From NCBI RefSeq assembly GCF_034119845.1, contig NZ_CP139420.1, positions 3,536,001 to 3,600,000 of the forward strand: a stretch of DNA of 64,000 nucleotides, read 5' to 3'. A program made the position numbers and the translations under genes. This DNA comes from Flavobacterium sp. NG2. GTDB taxonomy: Bacteria; Bacteroidota; Bacteroidia; Flavobacteriales; Flavobacteriaceae. Positions 34,122 to 43,770 of this stretch are shown piece after piece; the first letter of the stretch is position 1, and each line of letters opens with the position of its first letter. Under the pieces are notes generated by a model that worked only from the letters and a program-made list of their open reading frames with translations, had not been told where the DNA came from and searched no databases.

Positions 34122-35816
34122 TTATTCTTCCCATTCTTTATAAAGCGTTTTCAATTGTTGGTAAGCTTTCTTTTTCTTTTTTCGAAAAGCATCTACAATT
34201 CCCCATTCTCTATAACCTGATTTGGGTGTGCCTTTGTAATTGCTTCTATAATCATTGTAACTCCAAAGAGATACACCCGAAATCCATGGAAATTTTTTCA
34301 ACTCTTTTATATATCCTACCAAATCTTTACTTAACTCTGCGTCTGACCCTGCTCCTATTTGGCTTAGCCCTATCTCAGAAACAAAAATGGGTTTGCCTGG
34401 GAATTTTTGATGTGTCTTTTGTGCCAATACTGGTGCATTTCCATAACTATTCATCGAAATAAAATCGACTTTTTCATAAGGTTCTGTGCCAATTTCGCCC
34501 TTGCGATAAGACGTAATGGTAACATAGGTTTTGAGGCGGGTGGCATCTAAACTACCCACATAATCTAACATTTCATTCACATAGCCGTATTGGTCTTTGG
34601 TCAACGCCTTGTTTTCCCAAGGTGCAACGGCATCACGCAATTCGTTCCCCACACTCCAAGCCACTACAGAAGGATGATTAAAATCTCTTTCAATCATATC
34701 GGCCATCCATTTTTTAGATACTGGATTATTTGGAAACGATTGAGGGTCATCATCACCCCAAACTGGAATTTCTTCGACTAATAAAAAACCGTTTTTATCA
34801 CAATAATCCAAAAGGTTTTTGGACAAAGGCGCATGCATCAATCTGGAGAACGTACAGCCTAAAGACTGAATGTCTTTCATGTCTTTTTTAATTAAGCAAT
34901 CAGGTTCAGTATTCCCGTATTTAGGATGATCATGTACGCGATTGACTCCATTCATACGTACGGCTTGATTGTTTAAAAAGAACTGCTCACCACGAACTTC
35001 AAATTTTCGAATACCAAAATTATCTTTGGCACCATCTACTTTTTTTCCGTCAAGTTGTAGTTCGCTAGTCAGTTGGTATAAATTAGGACTATCAAAATCC
35101 CAAAGTTTGAAATCAGCCAGCTTACGTTTAAATTTAATTTCAGAAATAGTCGTTGTATTTCCGTTTATTTTCACCGAAACAGGAGCTAAATCCATCCCCT
35201 TAATTTTCGGTAGAATTTGTGCCGTAGCAGCATTGGAACCATTATTTTCTACTTTATATTTAATAGAAAAATTAATTTCTCCTTTTTCAAAATCAGGTAT
35301 GGATGCAATATGTTGGTAAACCAAACGCAAATCATTATTAGCGACTAATCGAACGTCTCGGCTAATACCGCCCCAAGCCCACCAAGCGCCACGTTTATAA
35401 GAGTTATCAGCCATTACGACAATCGAATTGGTTTCTCCTAATTTTACCTCTTGGGTAATGTTAAATTCAAAAGGCAAATAACCTCCAACATGTTCTCCCA
35501 TCAATTTTCCGTTCACCCAAACTTTGGCGGTTTCATAAACGGCTTCAAACTGAACTCTGATTTGTTTTCCTTGCCATTTTTGAGGAACAGTAACGTTTTT
35601 TTGATAATAGCCTTTGCCTACATAAGTCGAATATTTTTCGTGGGTATCCCAATTCCCAGGTACTTGCATAGTATCCCAATTAGAAAAATCAGGACGTAAA
35701 TAGGTTTCTACACCATCTGAATCCACTCTAAAATTCCATTTTCCATTTAATGAAATCGTTTGGGCTTCCATCGTCCATATTGCTAGGAATAGCAATAAAA
35801 TTAAATATCTCTTCAT
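34122..35816 (-). CDS. GH2 beta-glycosidase, short three-domain form (564 aa)
   Basis: A minimal GH2 enzyme: signal peptide (1-19), jelly roll (about 20-160), Ig-like domain (160-275) and barrel (275-560), with nothing after the barrel. This is the beta-glucuronidase-like length. The acid/base is Glu392 in S-V-G-N-E and the nucleophile Glu481 in V-S-E-I-G. The barrel strands carry R-L-M-H-A near 325 and W-S-Y-N-D-Y near 523. Its closest relative here is the barrel of the GH2 at 38434-41454. It lies 3 nt after a GH16 gene. Beta-galactosidase activity on agar-type oligosaccharides is the natural guess but not proven by sequence. Confidence 0.92.
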   Translation of the reverse strand: MKRYLILLLFLAIWTMEAQTISLNGKWNFRVDSDGVETYLRPDFSNWDTMQVPGNWDTHEKYSTYVGKGYYQKNVTVPQKWQGKQIRVQFEAVYETAKVWVNGKLMGEHVGGYLPFEFNITQEVKLGETNSIVVMADNSYKRGAWWAWGGISRDVRLVANNDLRLVYQHIASIPDFEKGEINFSIKYKVENNGSNAATAQILPKIKGMDLAPVSVKINGNTTTISEIKFKRKLADFKLWDFDSPNLYQLTSELQLDGKKVDGAKDNFGIRKFEVRGEQFFLNNQAVRMNGVNRVHDHPKYGNTEPDCLIKKDMKDIQSLGCTFSRLMHAPLSKNLLDYCDKNGFLLVEEIPVWGDDDPQSFPNNPVSKKWMADMIERDFNHPSVVAWSVGNELRDAVAPWENKALTKDQYGYVNEMLDYVGSLDATRLKTYVTITSYRKGEIGTEPYEKVDFISMNSYGNAPVLAQKTHQKFPGKPIFVSEIGLSQIGAGSDAELSKDLVGYIKELKKFPWISGVSLWSYNDYRSNYKGTPKSGYREWGIVDAFRKKKKKAYQQLKTLYKEWEE

Positions 35817-35819
35817 TGT

Positions 35820-37073
35820 TTATTTTTTAGCTTGGTAATAACGTACATAATCCACCTTCATCGACGTTTTGTCTATCGCATCGGTTACTGTACCATGCCA
35901 TTTTATGATGGCTAGACTCAACCAAATAGGGGTTTCGCTATGGCAAAAAGTATTTTCTTCTCTTCTAATTTCTTTTCCGTCAAAATAGAAAATTAACTCT
36001 TTTTCATTCCATTCTAAACCGTAAGTGTGAAATTCTTCTGCAAAATTGTAATTTTTAGTTATATCTAACACCGAAATAACCTTCCACTCACCTTTATGTA
36101 AATACTGAACTTTGTAATCAGAAATTAAACCAAACCAATTCCCTTTACTGTCTTTCCATCCATTTACAAACTGAATAGCTCCCACGGTAATTTTGTCCTT
36201 CCACTCAAATTCTACCCATTTTTGCCCTTCATTTTGAGTCGTCCAAGAGGTGAATGGGTTAGCATCTGTTAAGAAATGAGAAGTATCCTTTCCGTTAAAA
36301 GAACCACTAGTAGTAATGGTAACCTCTTTGCTTCGGGCATAATTTACTAAATTTGGAACATCCGTATCAGCCGATTGGGATAGAACTGTTGGATATTTTC
36401 CCTCTTTGTTCACGCCATAAATTCTAAATTCACCTAAATTGAACTTTGCTTTATTGTTAGAAACAAATCGAATTTTAGTCGTTTCAATAGGTGTTTCTAA
36501 TTGAATCATATAATCTGGTTTTGCACCAAAAGCAAATCCTTTGTGGCTGGTAGCATGCTTTTTATTTCCTTTTTCATCAATGGTAAAATCCGACCATTGG
36601 TGAATATTGGTGTTCACTTCGTTAGGAAAATGTCCTTCATTGATATCAATTTCAAATCTTTTTCCTTCAGTAGGCTCAGGACCTTGAGTCATCAACCAAA
36701 ATGAATTGTTAGTAGCCTCGGCAGCTGCATATTTATATCTGCATTCAAAATAGCCGTATTTAAATTTCTTTTTGGTCCAAATACTCCCCGATGTCCATTC
36801 TTGACCGCCACGATTTTCTTTTCTGTTTTCCAAATATAAAAGACCGTTTTTCACATCGGCATTTTCACGCCAACGACTACAGTACAGGTTTTTACTTGGA
36901 TGATTCGCAGAAATCCATTCGGTATCGAGGTCTTTGTTTTCATATTCAAATTCATCATGCCAAACTAACTTCCAATTGGAATAATCGAATTGTTTTATTT
37001 CTTGTGCCTGTCCCTTGGACATTACCAATAAACTAAACAAACAAAAAAAAGTGAGCTTCATTTTAAACTTCAT
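35820..37073 (-). CDS. GH16 endo-hydrolase with inserted discoidin-like domain (417 aa)
   Basis: A secreted endo-acting GH16 enzyme (signal peptide to about residue 24). The catalytic strand reads E-I-D-I-N-E, giving nucleophile Glu141, Asp143 and acid/base Glu146 in the E-x-D-x-x-E form used by agarases, porphyranases and carrageenases. The jelly roll appears split: the first part runs to about 183 and the last part resumes near 341 (F-H-T-Y-G-L-E-W). Between them is a ~150-residue block with T-S-W near 276 and G-A-I-Q-F-V-N-G-W near 298-306, like F5/8 type C/CBM32 domains. The neighbouring GH16 has the same layout. Target polymer (agarose, porphyran or a related galactan) cannot be fixed from sequence. 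Confidence 0.88.
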   Translation of the reverse strand: MKFKMKLTFFCLFSLLVMSKGQAQEIKQFDYSNWKLVWHDEFEYENKDLDTEWISANHPSKNLYCSRWRENADVKNGLLYLENRKENRGGQEWTSGSIWTKKKFKYGYFECRYKYAAAEATNNSFWLMTQGPEPTEGKRFEIDINEGHFPNEVNTNIHQWSDFTIDEKGNKKHATSHKGFAFGAKPDYMIQLETPIETTKIRFVSNNKAKFNLGEFRIYGVNKEGKYPTVLSQSADTDVPNLVNYARSKEVTITTSGSFNGKDTSHFLTDANPFTSWTTQNEGQKWVEFEWKDKITVGAIQFVNGWKDSKGNWFGLISDYKVQYLHKGEWKVISVLDITKNYNFAEEFHTYGLEWNEKELIFYFDGKEIRREENTFCHSETPIWLSLAIIKWHGTVTDAIDKTSMKVDYVRYYQAKK

Positions 37074-37079
37074 CTGAAA

Positions 37080-38408
37080 TTATTTTTTTTGATAATACCT
37101 CACCCAATCAATCTTCATACTGGTTCCATTAATAGCATCGGTTACCTCCCCAGCATGTTCTAAAATAGCCAAACTCAAATAAATATTTAAATCTTCATTA
37201 CAAAGCGTGTTTGGAATGGTTCGGATGAGCTTGTTATCGTAGTAAAATTTAATAGCAGTTGCAGACCAATCCATACCATATACATGATAGTCTTGTGAAT
37301 GGTTATAATTTGTTTTCACATCATAACTTGCAATTTCAACCCATTTTCCATTAACATAAGCTTCTATTTTATAATCTGAAATTAAGGCATTCCAAGTTGT
37401 TCCACTTTGCCATCCATTTATAAATTGAATATGTCCAATGCTTTTTTCGGTAGGCCAATTAAATTCTAACCATTTTTCGCCACTCTTTTGTGATACCCAA
37501 CTCGTAGTTGTTGTTCCATCTGCAACAGCAGCAGCTTTTGAGTCGCTATTATAAACTCCACTTGCTGTTATTGAAGTATCACTCCCTTTAGCGATATTAA
37601 CCAAACCTGAAACACTTGCATCTGCTGAAGTAGAAAGGATATTCATAGGATAACATTTTAAATTGGGTTCATAAATACGAAATTCTCTGATATGAAAATG
37701 GGAAGCATTTTTTGAAGAAAACCGAATCCTTTTAGTTTTTACAGCTGTTTTAAAAGAATGCGCATAAGCAGGAGATAATCCCTCAGCATAGGGTTGTTGG
37801 TTATTCTCAATACTTTTTCCTCCTTCCCAGTGGTGTCTATTAGTATTCACCTCGTTTGGAAAATGGCCTTCATTAACATCTAACTCACAGGTAACACCAC
37901 TACTATTATTTCCTGTACCTTTGATGCTATTAAATAACCAAAACGAATTATTGGTACCACTAGCACCAGCATATTTATATCTAGCTTCGTAATAACCGTA
38001 TCCAAAAGTTTTTTTGGTCCAAATATTACCACAAGTCCAATCTAGATTTCCACGTTGTTCTTTACGAGCTTGTAATTCTAAAACCCCGTCTTTGACCACT
38101 GCATTTTCTCTCCAACGGCTACAAAGTATATGACTACTTGAACTATTTTGAGAAGTCCAATTGGTTTCTAACTGAGAATCTGGATAATTAAAATCGTCCT
38201 CCCAAATTAATTTCCATTTGGAACTATCGTGTAATTCCGTTGGTTTTTCAAATTCGTATTGATAGGCTGCAAGGCAGTCAGCTACTATTTTTTCTTCAGC
38301 TTTAGGCTGTGCAACAACTGCTTGATCCCCAGTACTACAACTACTTATCAGAACAACTCCCAGTAAGGTAGCAAATCTGTTTTTTGAATATGTTACAATC
38401 TTTTTCAT
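37080..38408 (-). CDS. GH16 endo-hydrolase lipoprotein with inserted discoidin-like domain (442 aa)
   Basis: Paralogue of the preceding GH16 enzyme (35820-37073), 6 nt upstream. It carries a lipoprotein signal (Cys24 in I-S-S-C-S), so it is probably surface- or periplasm-anchored while its partner is released. The catalytic strand E-L-D-V-N-E contains Glu175, Asp177 and Glu180. C-S-R-W-R-E near 96-101, F-W-L near 156 and G-H-F-P-N-E-V-N-T-N after the active site are shared with the partner. The inserted discoidin-like block lies at about 215-365 and the jelly roll resumes at Y-H-V-Y-G-M-D-W. The pair could divide labour between cell-bound and free endo-attack (inference). Confidence 0.88.
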   Translation of the reverse strand: MKKIVTYSKNRFATLLGVVLISSCSTGDQAVVAQPKAEEKIVADCLAAYQYEFEKPTELHDSSKWKLIWEDDFNYPDSQLETNWTSQNSSSSHILCSRWRENAVVKDGVLELQARKEQRGNLDWTCGNIWTKKTFGYGYYEARYKYAGASGTNNSFWLFNSIKGTGNNSSGVTCELDVNEGHFPNEVNTNRHHWEGGKSIENNQQPYAEGLSPAYAHSFKTAVKTKRIRFSSKNASHFHIREFRIYEPNLKCYPMNILSTSADASVSGLVNIAKGSDTSITASGVYNSDSKAAAVADGTTTTSWVSQKSGEKWLEFNWPTEKSIGHIQFINGWQSGTTWNALISDYKIEAYVNGKWVEIASYDVKTNYNHSQDYHVYGMDWSATAIKFYYDNKLIRTIPNTLCNEDLNIYLSLAILEHAGEVTDAINGTSMKIDWVRYYQKK

Positions 38409-38433
38409 AATTTTTTTGGTTTTTTGACTAGTT

Positions 38434-41400
38434 TTAATTGGTTTTAGAATTTACAAGTTTCAGTTCTGACCAATTGCTTTCTCTATCCTTTGTTTTTCTT
38501 CTTATTTTAAAATACATAACTGAGCTATCATCAATTTCAATTGACAACATGCCTCTTACATTAGTGGTGAAATTTTGATCCAATTTCGTGGCCGCTTTTC
38601 CATAGTGTACTTCATATAAACTATCCTCGTTTTCTGAGGAATAACCTATGACTATTTTTTTATCTCTAATAAAAGTATCCCAAATTACAGGCGGCAATAA
38701 CTTGCCATTGGGTGTTATTCTTTCTTTTTTAGCATCGAAACTTTTTCCTTTTTCATTGAAAGCAAAAACACTAACCAAATACAATTTGTTGTTTTCCAAA
38801 CCTTCCAAATCAATATAATTGGCGATGGTTTTGGTAGGAAGCACCACTACTTCACCTTTATCATTTTCATAGCTAGCTCCATATTCTGTAGCTCCAGAAA
38901 CACTATCAAAAAGGATTCTAGCCTTTCCGTCACCTGAAATGATTTGTTTTATTACTGGACTATTTGGAACAGTAAAATCAACCACTTTTTCGGCACGAGA
39001 ATAGCCTAGTGAATTGACCACTTCTATCGTTACATTTTGTGCGTTAGTCAGATTTCCTTTCCATTCAATTGTTCCTTTCCATTCCCCTTGACTAGGTGTA
39101 ATTAATGGCAATGATTTTCTATTTTCGAAAATTATTCGCCCTTGATTGTCTTTAAAACGCCATACTAATTGATAGTTTCTTAAACTAAAACTTGGGTAAT
39201 CTTTAGGACCTTTAACCACCAATTTAACTTGGGCTGATTTTTTATCAAAATCAATATCGGTGACTTCTATATTTTTTAAAGGACTATTTTCGTGTTTTAA
39301 TCGGTCAAAAAGTCGGCGTTTTTGTCGCCACACATTAACAACACCCCAAACCCTATTTTCTTCAGCCGATGTAGCGGCATACCCACTGCGATAATCGTTA
39401 AATGTCCATAACGAAGCACCAATTACAAAGTCATTTTTTCCTCTAAAATTGTTGTGCCAGTCGGTAACTTCAGCTCTGTCGTTATCTAAGGAAGCCGTTG
39501 GGAAAGGATCAAAACCATATTCGGATATAAAAATAGGTTTGTTGGGCCATTTTTTTCTTAAAGTAGCCAATATTTCCAAGGGCTTGCCTTGCCAAGCATA
39601 CATATTATGCATAATCATGTCCACGTCTGAATTCGGATCAGTTTCTGGTGTATAACTTGCTTTTTGTCCCGTATTACTCACGCAAGTAACCAATCTGTTA
39701 GGGTCTAATTCTCTTACCATTTTCATCATATCACGTGCGTATTGATTGTGGTCTGAGAGTTCGTTCCCCACACTCCAACCAATAATCGATGGATGATTCC
39801 AGTCTCGTTCAATCATGCCTTTTATCCATTGTCTGGGTAAGGTATATTTTGGAACATCAAATTCTGGATTGGTCAGGTCACGCACATTTACTTCTTCAAA
39901 AATTAAAATCCCTTTTTCATCACACAGTTGAATTAACTTTTCGTTTTGTGTGCCGTGCATGATGCGCATGAAATTGGCTCCCGCTTCTTTCATCAAATGA
40001 ATGTCTTTTTCTAATAATTCTAAAGGTTCAGAACTTCCCCAATAGCGGTGTTCACTGACACGGTTAAAGCCACCTAAACGTACTGGCTCGCCATTCAACA
40101 GCATTTGTGAGGCGTTTATTTCTATTTTTCGGATTCCAAATGGATTACTTTTTGTATCAACAACCTTTTTTTCTTCAACTAAATTTGTTTTTAATTGATA
40201 CAAAACAGGATTATCAAAATGCCATAGTTGAACTTGTTTTGCATTTAGTTTCCCGTTTAAGACAACTTCTTGGGTTACATTTGGAGCAATAGTTGCTTTT
40301 GCAGTTAGGGTAATCAATTGTTTTTTATAACTAATAACAGACTGAATAGCAACCGATTTTGATATGGAACTATTGTTTTCTACAAAAACTTTCAAATTCA
40401 AATCGGCTGTGCCTGTTTTTAAATTTGGAGTAGCGTTTATGTATTGATTTTGAATGCGAACCGATTGATTTTTGACCAATTGTACCTCTCGAATAATACC
40501 ACCCCAATTCCAAGTTGCACCTACCAAAAAGTTGTTATCTACCTCAACCGCAATGAGATTGGGTTTATCAAAATACAATTTATCGGTAATATCAAATTCA
40601 AAAGGAGTAAATCCTCCTTGATTCTTGCCTACAAATTGCCCGTTGACATATACATTTGAAAGATGATACACAGCTGCAAACTGTAGTCGGATTTTGTCGT
40701 TTGGATTCTTTTTCCAGTTTTTGGGTAAATCGAATGTTTTGCGGTACCATGCTTTGCCTACATAATTAGAGTAAGAATTAATCATTCCCCAATGCCCAGG
40801 CACTTTCAAGTTTAACCAATTGGAATCATTATAATTCGTTAAAAAAACTTGTTTGGGTTCATTTTTGGCTTTCAAATAAGCTGCTTGCGATATAGGTTTA
40901 AAAAGCACTGCGTCAGCTGTTACAGAGCCTTCGGTAATAGCGGTCAATTCTACATAATTTTCTTCTGCGCTATCAAAATTAAAAATCCCTAAACTAATCC
41001 ATTGCCCACAACGCACACGTTGGTTTAAGTAAGCTGTTTCTTTTAGACTTCCTTGTTTTACGTTAACTTGAGCGGTTAAATGAGTCCCAAAAGGCATCAT
41101 TACAAAAGCTTCGTAATAACCTGATTTTTTAAATTTTGGAAAAAACCGAACATAATTAGCTTCTGTTTCCTTACCTGTAAAATTACGTTCTATAAAATCC
41201 TTTTGATATACTGTGGAACCTCTTGCCCCCTCGGTTTTCAGTTTCCAATTTCCTTTTATTTCAACTTGATTGGTATTCCTATTATCGATGATAATATCTG
41301 AACTTTCCTCAACTACATTCAAAGGATTAGAGCCTTGACCATCAATTACATGAAATTTCCAATCACCGTTTAAAGAAATAGCATAATCCGTTTGCTTTTG

Positions 41401-41454
41401 AGCATAACAAAAGTAACTGGAGAGACAAAAAATCAAGAGGGCTATATATTTCAT
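38434..41454 (-). CDS. GH2 beta-glycosidase with inserted golvesin-like domain and FnIII domains (1006 aa)
   Basis: A secreted multidomain GH2 enzyme. I chose the ATG at 41454 because it gives a clean signal peptide (M-K-Y-I-A-L-L to Y-A-Q) 10 nt after the upstream stop; a frame 10 residues longer would overlap that gene. Residues ~20-40 start the jelly roll (L-N-G-D-W-K-F), then about 52-188 form an extra domain with R-F-F-P, N-Q-R-V-R-C-G-Q-W and A-D-A-V-L-F, like golvesin C-terminal/CBM-type modules. The jelly roll resumes near 205. Acid/base Glu565 (S-V-G-N-E) and nucleophile Glu645 (I-S-E-Y-G) lie in the barrel. Ig- and FnIII-like domains fill 740-1006. Confidence 0.9.
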   Translation of the reverse strand: MKYIALLIFCLSSYFCYAQKQTDYAISLNGDWKFHVIDGQGSNPLNVVEESSDIIIDNRNTNQVEIKGNWKLKTEGARGSTVYQKDFIERNFTGKETEANYVRFFPKFKKSGYYEAFVMMPFGTHLTAQVNVKQGSLKETAYLNQRVRCGQWISLGIFNFDSAEENYVELTAITEGSVTADAVLFKPISQAAYLKAKNEPKQVFLTNYNDSNWLNLKVPGHWGMINSYSNYVGKAWYRKTFDLPKNWKKNPNDKIRLQFAAVYHLSNVYVNGQFVGKNQGGFTPFEFDITDKLYFDKPNLIAVEVDNNFLVGATWNWGGIIREVQLVKNQSVRIQNQYINATPNLKTGTADLNLKVFVENNSSISKSVAIQSVISYKKQLITLTAKATIAPNVTQEVVLNGKLNAKQVQLWHFDNPVLYQLKTNLVEEKKVVDTKSNPFGIRKIEINASQMLLNGEPVRLGGFNRVSEHRYWGSSEPLELLEKDIHLMKEAGANFMRIMHGTQNEKLIQLCDEKGILIFEEVNVRDLTNPEFDVPKYTLPRQWIKGMIERDWNHPSIIGWSVGNELSDHNQYARDMMKMVRELDPNRLVTCVSNTGQKASYTPETDPNSDVDMIMHNMYAWQGKPLEILATLRKKWPNKPIFISEYGFDPFPTASLDNDRAEVTDWHNNFRGKNDFVIGASLWTFNDYRSGYAATSAEENRVWGVVNVWRQKRRLFDRLKHENSPLKNIEVTDIDFDKKSAQVKLVVKGPKDYPSFSLRNYQLVWRFKDNQGRIIFENRKSLPLITPSQGEWKGTIEWKGNLTNAQNVTIEVVNSLGYSRAEKVVDFTVPNSPVIKQIISGDGKARILFDSVSGATEYGASYENDKGEVVVLPTKTIANYIDLEGLENNKLYLVSVFAFNEKGKSFDAKKERITPNGKLLPPVIWDTFIRDKKIVIGYSSENEDSLYEVHYGKAATKLDQNFTTNVRGMLSIEIDDSSVMYFKIRRKTKDRESNWSELKLVNSKTN

Positions 41455-41464
41455 TTTAACAATT

Positions 41465-43744
41465 TTATTGGCAAAAAATTTCAAAAACAGCTACAGGCAC
41501 ATGTGGATTACTTTGCTCCAATTCGATGGTAAATCCTTTAGTTTTTATTTTTGAATTGAAAGTCCAAGTATTAATTGCTTGACAATTATTCTTTTTTTCG
41601 AATAAAACAGTTCCACTCCTGTCTTTGATGGTGTAATTCTGTACACAAAACGGAACTACTTCTTCGGGATGTCCCATTAAGGTCGATTCCATGGGGTGAT
41701 CATAATCAGGGTCTAAGAATAGTTTTATTTCAGAAAGTGCCACTTCGGTTTCCCATTCCACTTTTAGCGTTGGTTTGGTATCAGTAAGGTCGGCCAACCA
41801 AGCATTGGCACTGCCATAAGGACGTACAAAACCATTAGTTAGATTTTCTGTTCCAAAACACGCAATGGCTGGTTCGATTTGCATGGCAATATTTTGTCCT
41901 TTAGGTCTTCTAAACGGAATCCAAAATTCAAAAGCATCAATACCGATGTTGTCAGGAGGTGTTTGTTTTCCGTTGTTGTTTACCGCTTTATTTTGTCCGT
42001 TAAAGACCGATAGAACACCTGTATATCGTTTTGTACTGCTTTGAATACTCAGTTTGTCATTTGCCAAAAAAGTAACAAAAGCATACTGATTTTCAGTCGT
42101 GGCTGTTTTAAATTCAAAAGCTACTTCTTGTTCGCCTGGACTTATTTTTATTTCTATCGTTTCTAAAATAATGTCGGGCGTGTAATTTTTGGCTTTGGCC
42201 GAAGTACGCAATTGTACTGTTAGTGACGTAGCTTCTTGGGCTTTTACTTTTACTTTAAAACCATAGTTTTGATGGGCTTTGAAAGGCAATAATTGGGCAA
42301 CTGCCACTTCTAGTGAGGTATATTCACCATCAAAATCTATTTGGCTTAATTTTAAAGTAGAGGAAGCTTGGATGGTTGCTTGGTTCAATAAATTTTGAGT
42401 TTTATCAATGGCTATCCCTGGAATGCTTTGCCCATTGATACTCAGAGTTTGTTGCAATTCTTTTAGATTATTGGATTTCAATAATTCGGCTGGTTTCAAA
42501 TTGTTTGTCACACATTGTGCCGCTCCGTATCCAACAGCCTGTGCGGCATGAGCACAAGTTGCCATCACACGGGTCGAACCAAAAGCAACGTGAGTAGCGC
42601 TGATGATACGTCCGGCAAGAAATAAATTCTCTATATTTTGACTTATCATGGTACTTAACGGAATCTGATATACTCCTTTGGAATGGTATTGGGTACAACC
42701 CGGACGACTGTCATAAACCCCATCCGATGGATGTAAATCGACTGCCCAGCCTCCAAAAGACACCGCATCCTCAAACGTATTTTGTTCGATTAGATCTTGT
42801 TGTTTAATCATATAATGCCCTTCAAAACGGCGGCTTTCACGCTTACCAGGAATTGTTCCTACCCATTCCAAGGTTAAATTGGCAGCATCTGGAAATTCGC
42901 CCGAGTTTTTGATGTAATCCCAAACCCCATAAACTACTTTCCATAGTTCCCATTTGATGTCTTCGGATTCGTGAATGGTATCTTTTCGCCCGCCATATTC
43001 CAACCACCACAAACGACAACCCGAATCTTTATCACTCAAGCTTTTATATCGTGGTATTTCGGTAATGTCTTTTAAGGCAAATTCAGGAGCGACATATTTT
43101 ACTGGTGCTCCCGTATCTTTACTGTAAAAATAAATGGTATGCCCTAGTAATTCTCCGTATGATAGGTCTGGAGCAAATTTCTCTCCAAATTCTTCCACCG
43201 TTTCAGCACCCATTCTAAACGCAGCTCCTGCTTGAAAACCTACGATTCCATCTCCCGAAGCATCACAAAACAAGTTCGATTTGAGAATATAGGTCGTTGA
43301 GTTTTGGCTACAAAAGGCAGTAACTTGACTTATATTTTTGGTATCCGCTTTCTCTACCTCATAAACTGCGGTGTTTAATAACAGCGTTATATTTTTCTCA
43401 TTCGAAACTTTTTCTAACAAAACCGTATCAAAAATAAGCGCATTTCCTTCTTTATTTCGATACAAATTTTCGACTAAAATCTCATCGATGATTCCGCCTT
43501 CACGAGCCCAACGGTTGTTGTTCCCCATATGTGAGGTTGCGCCCAAAGTCCACAAACGAACTTCACTCGAAGCGTTACCACCTAAAACAGGTCTATCCTG
43601 AACTAGGGTTACAGTTACCCCTTCGCGAGCCGCAGCAATGGCCGCACAAACTCCCGCTAATCCTCCGCCAACAACGACTAAATCAGATTGAATTGTAGTA
43701 ATTTTATTGGATCTTACTTTTGAACTAAAGCTTTCTACTTGCAT
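41465..43744 (-). CDS. FAD-dependent oxidoreductase, cytoplasmic (759 aa)
   Basis: The N-terminus has no signal peptide and begins a Rossmann fold with V-V-V-G-G-G-L-A-G at 23-31, followed by G-G-N-A-S-S near 55-60, matching the FAD_oxidored (PF12831) group. D-A-S-G-D-G near 163 and the C-A-H-A-A-Q-A-V-G-Y-G block near 402-412 are further FAD-contact regions. After about residue 430 comes a ~330-residue beta-rich C-terminal part ending in a possible jelly roll. It lies between the sugar symporter (26 nt) and a GH2 (10 nt). As the only clearly cytoplasmic enzyme in this operon, it may oxidise the imported monosaccharide or open a glycosidic bond by an oxidative route. Both roles are inference. 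Confidence 0.85.
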   Translation of the reverse strand: MQVESFSSKVRSNKITTIQSDLVVVGGGLAGVCAAIAAAREGVTVTLVQDRPVLGGNASSEVRLWTLGATSHMGNNNRWAREGGIIDEILVENLYRNKEGNALIFDTVLLEKVSNEKNITLLLNTAVYEVEKADTKNISQVTAFCSQNSTTYILKSNLFCDASGDGIVGFQAGAAFRMGAETVEEFGEKFAPDLSYGELLGHTIYFYSKDTGAPVKYVAPEFALKDITEIPRYKSLSDKDSGCRLWWLEYGGRKDTIHESEDIKWELWKVVYGVWDYIKNSGEFPDAANLTLEWVGTIPGKRESRRFEGHYMIKQQDLIEQNTFEDAVSFGGWAVDLHPSDGVYDSRPGCTQYHSKGVYQIPLSTMISQNIENLFLAGRIISATHVAFGSTRVMATCAHAAQAVGYGAAQCVTNNLKPAELLKSNNLKELQQTLSINGQSIPGIAIDKTQNLLNQATIQASSTLKLSQIDFDGEYTSLEVAVAQLLPFKAHQNYGFKVKVKAQEATSLTVQLRTSAKAKNYTPDIILETIEIKISPGEQEVAFEFKTATTENQYAFVTFLANDKLSIQSSTKRYTGVLSVFNGQNKAVNNNGKQTPPDNIGIDAFEFWIPFRRPKGQNIAMQIEPAIACFGTENLTNGFVRPYGSANAWLADLTDTKPTLKVEWETEVALSEIKLFLDPDYDHPMESTLMGHPEEVVPFCVQNYTIKDRSGTVLFEKKNNCQAINTWTFNSKIKTKGFTIELEQSNPHVPVAVFEIFCQ

Positions 43745-43770
43745 TTTTTTCTTAATTAAATCGTATGTAT

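Noticed and set aside
34103..34462. 119-residue plus-strand frame opposite the 564-residue GH2
   Set aside because: Hydrophobic residues result from the reverse complement of the GH2 barrel; no independent support.
38434..41484. Earlier start at 41484 for the golvesin-domain GH2
   Set aside because: It would overlap the FAD oxidoreductase stop and place ten polar residues before the signal peptide; the ATG at 41454 is the better start.
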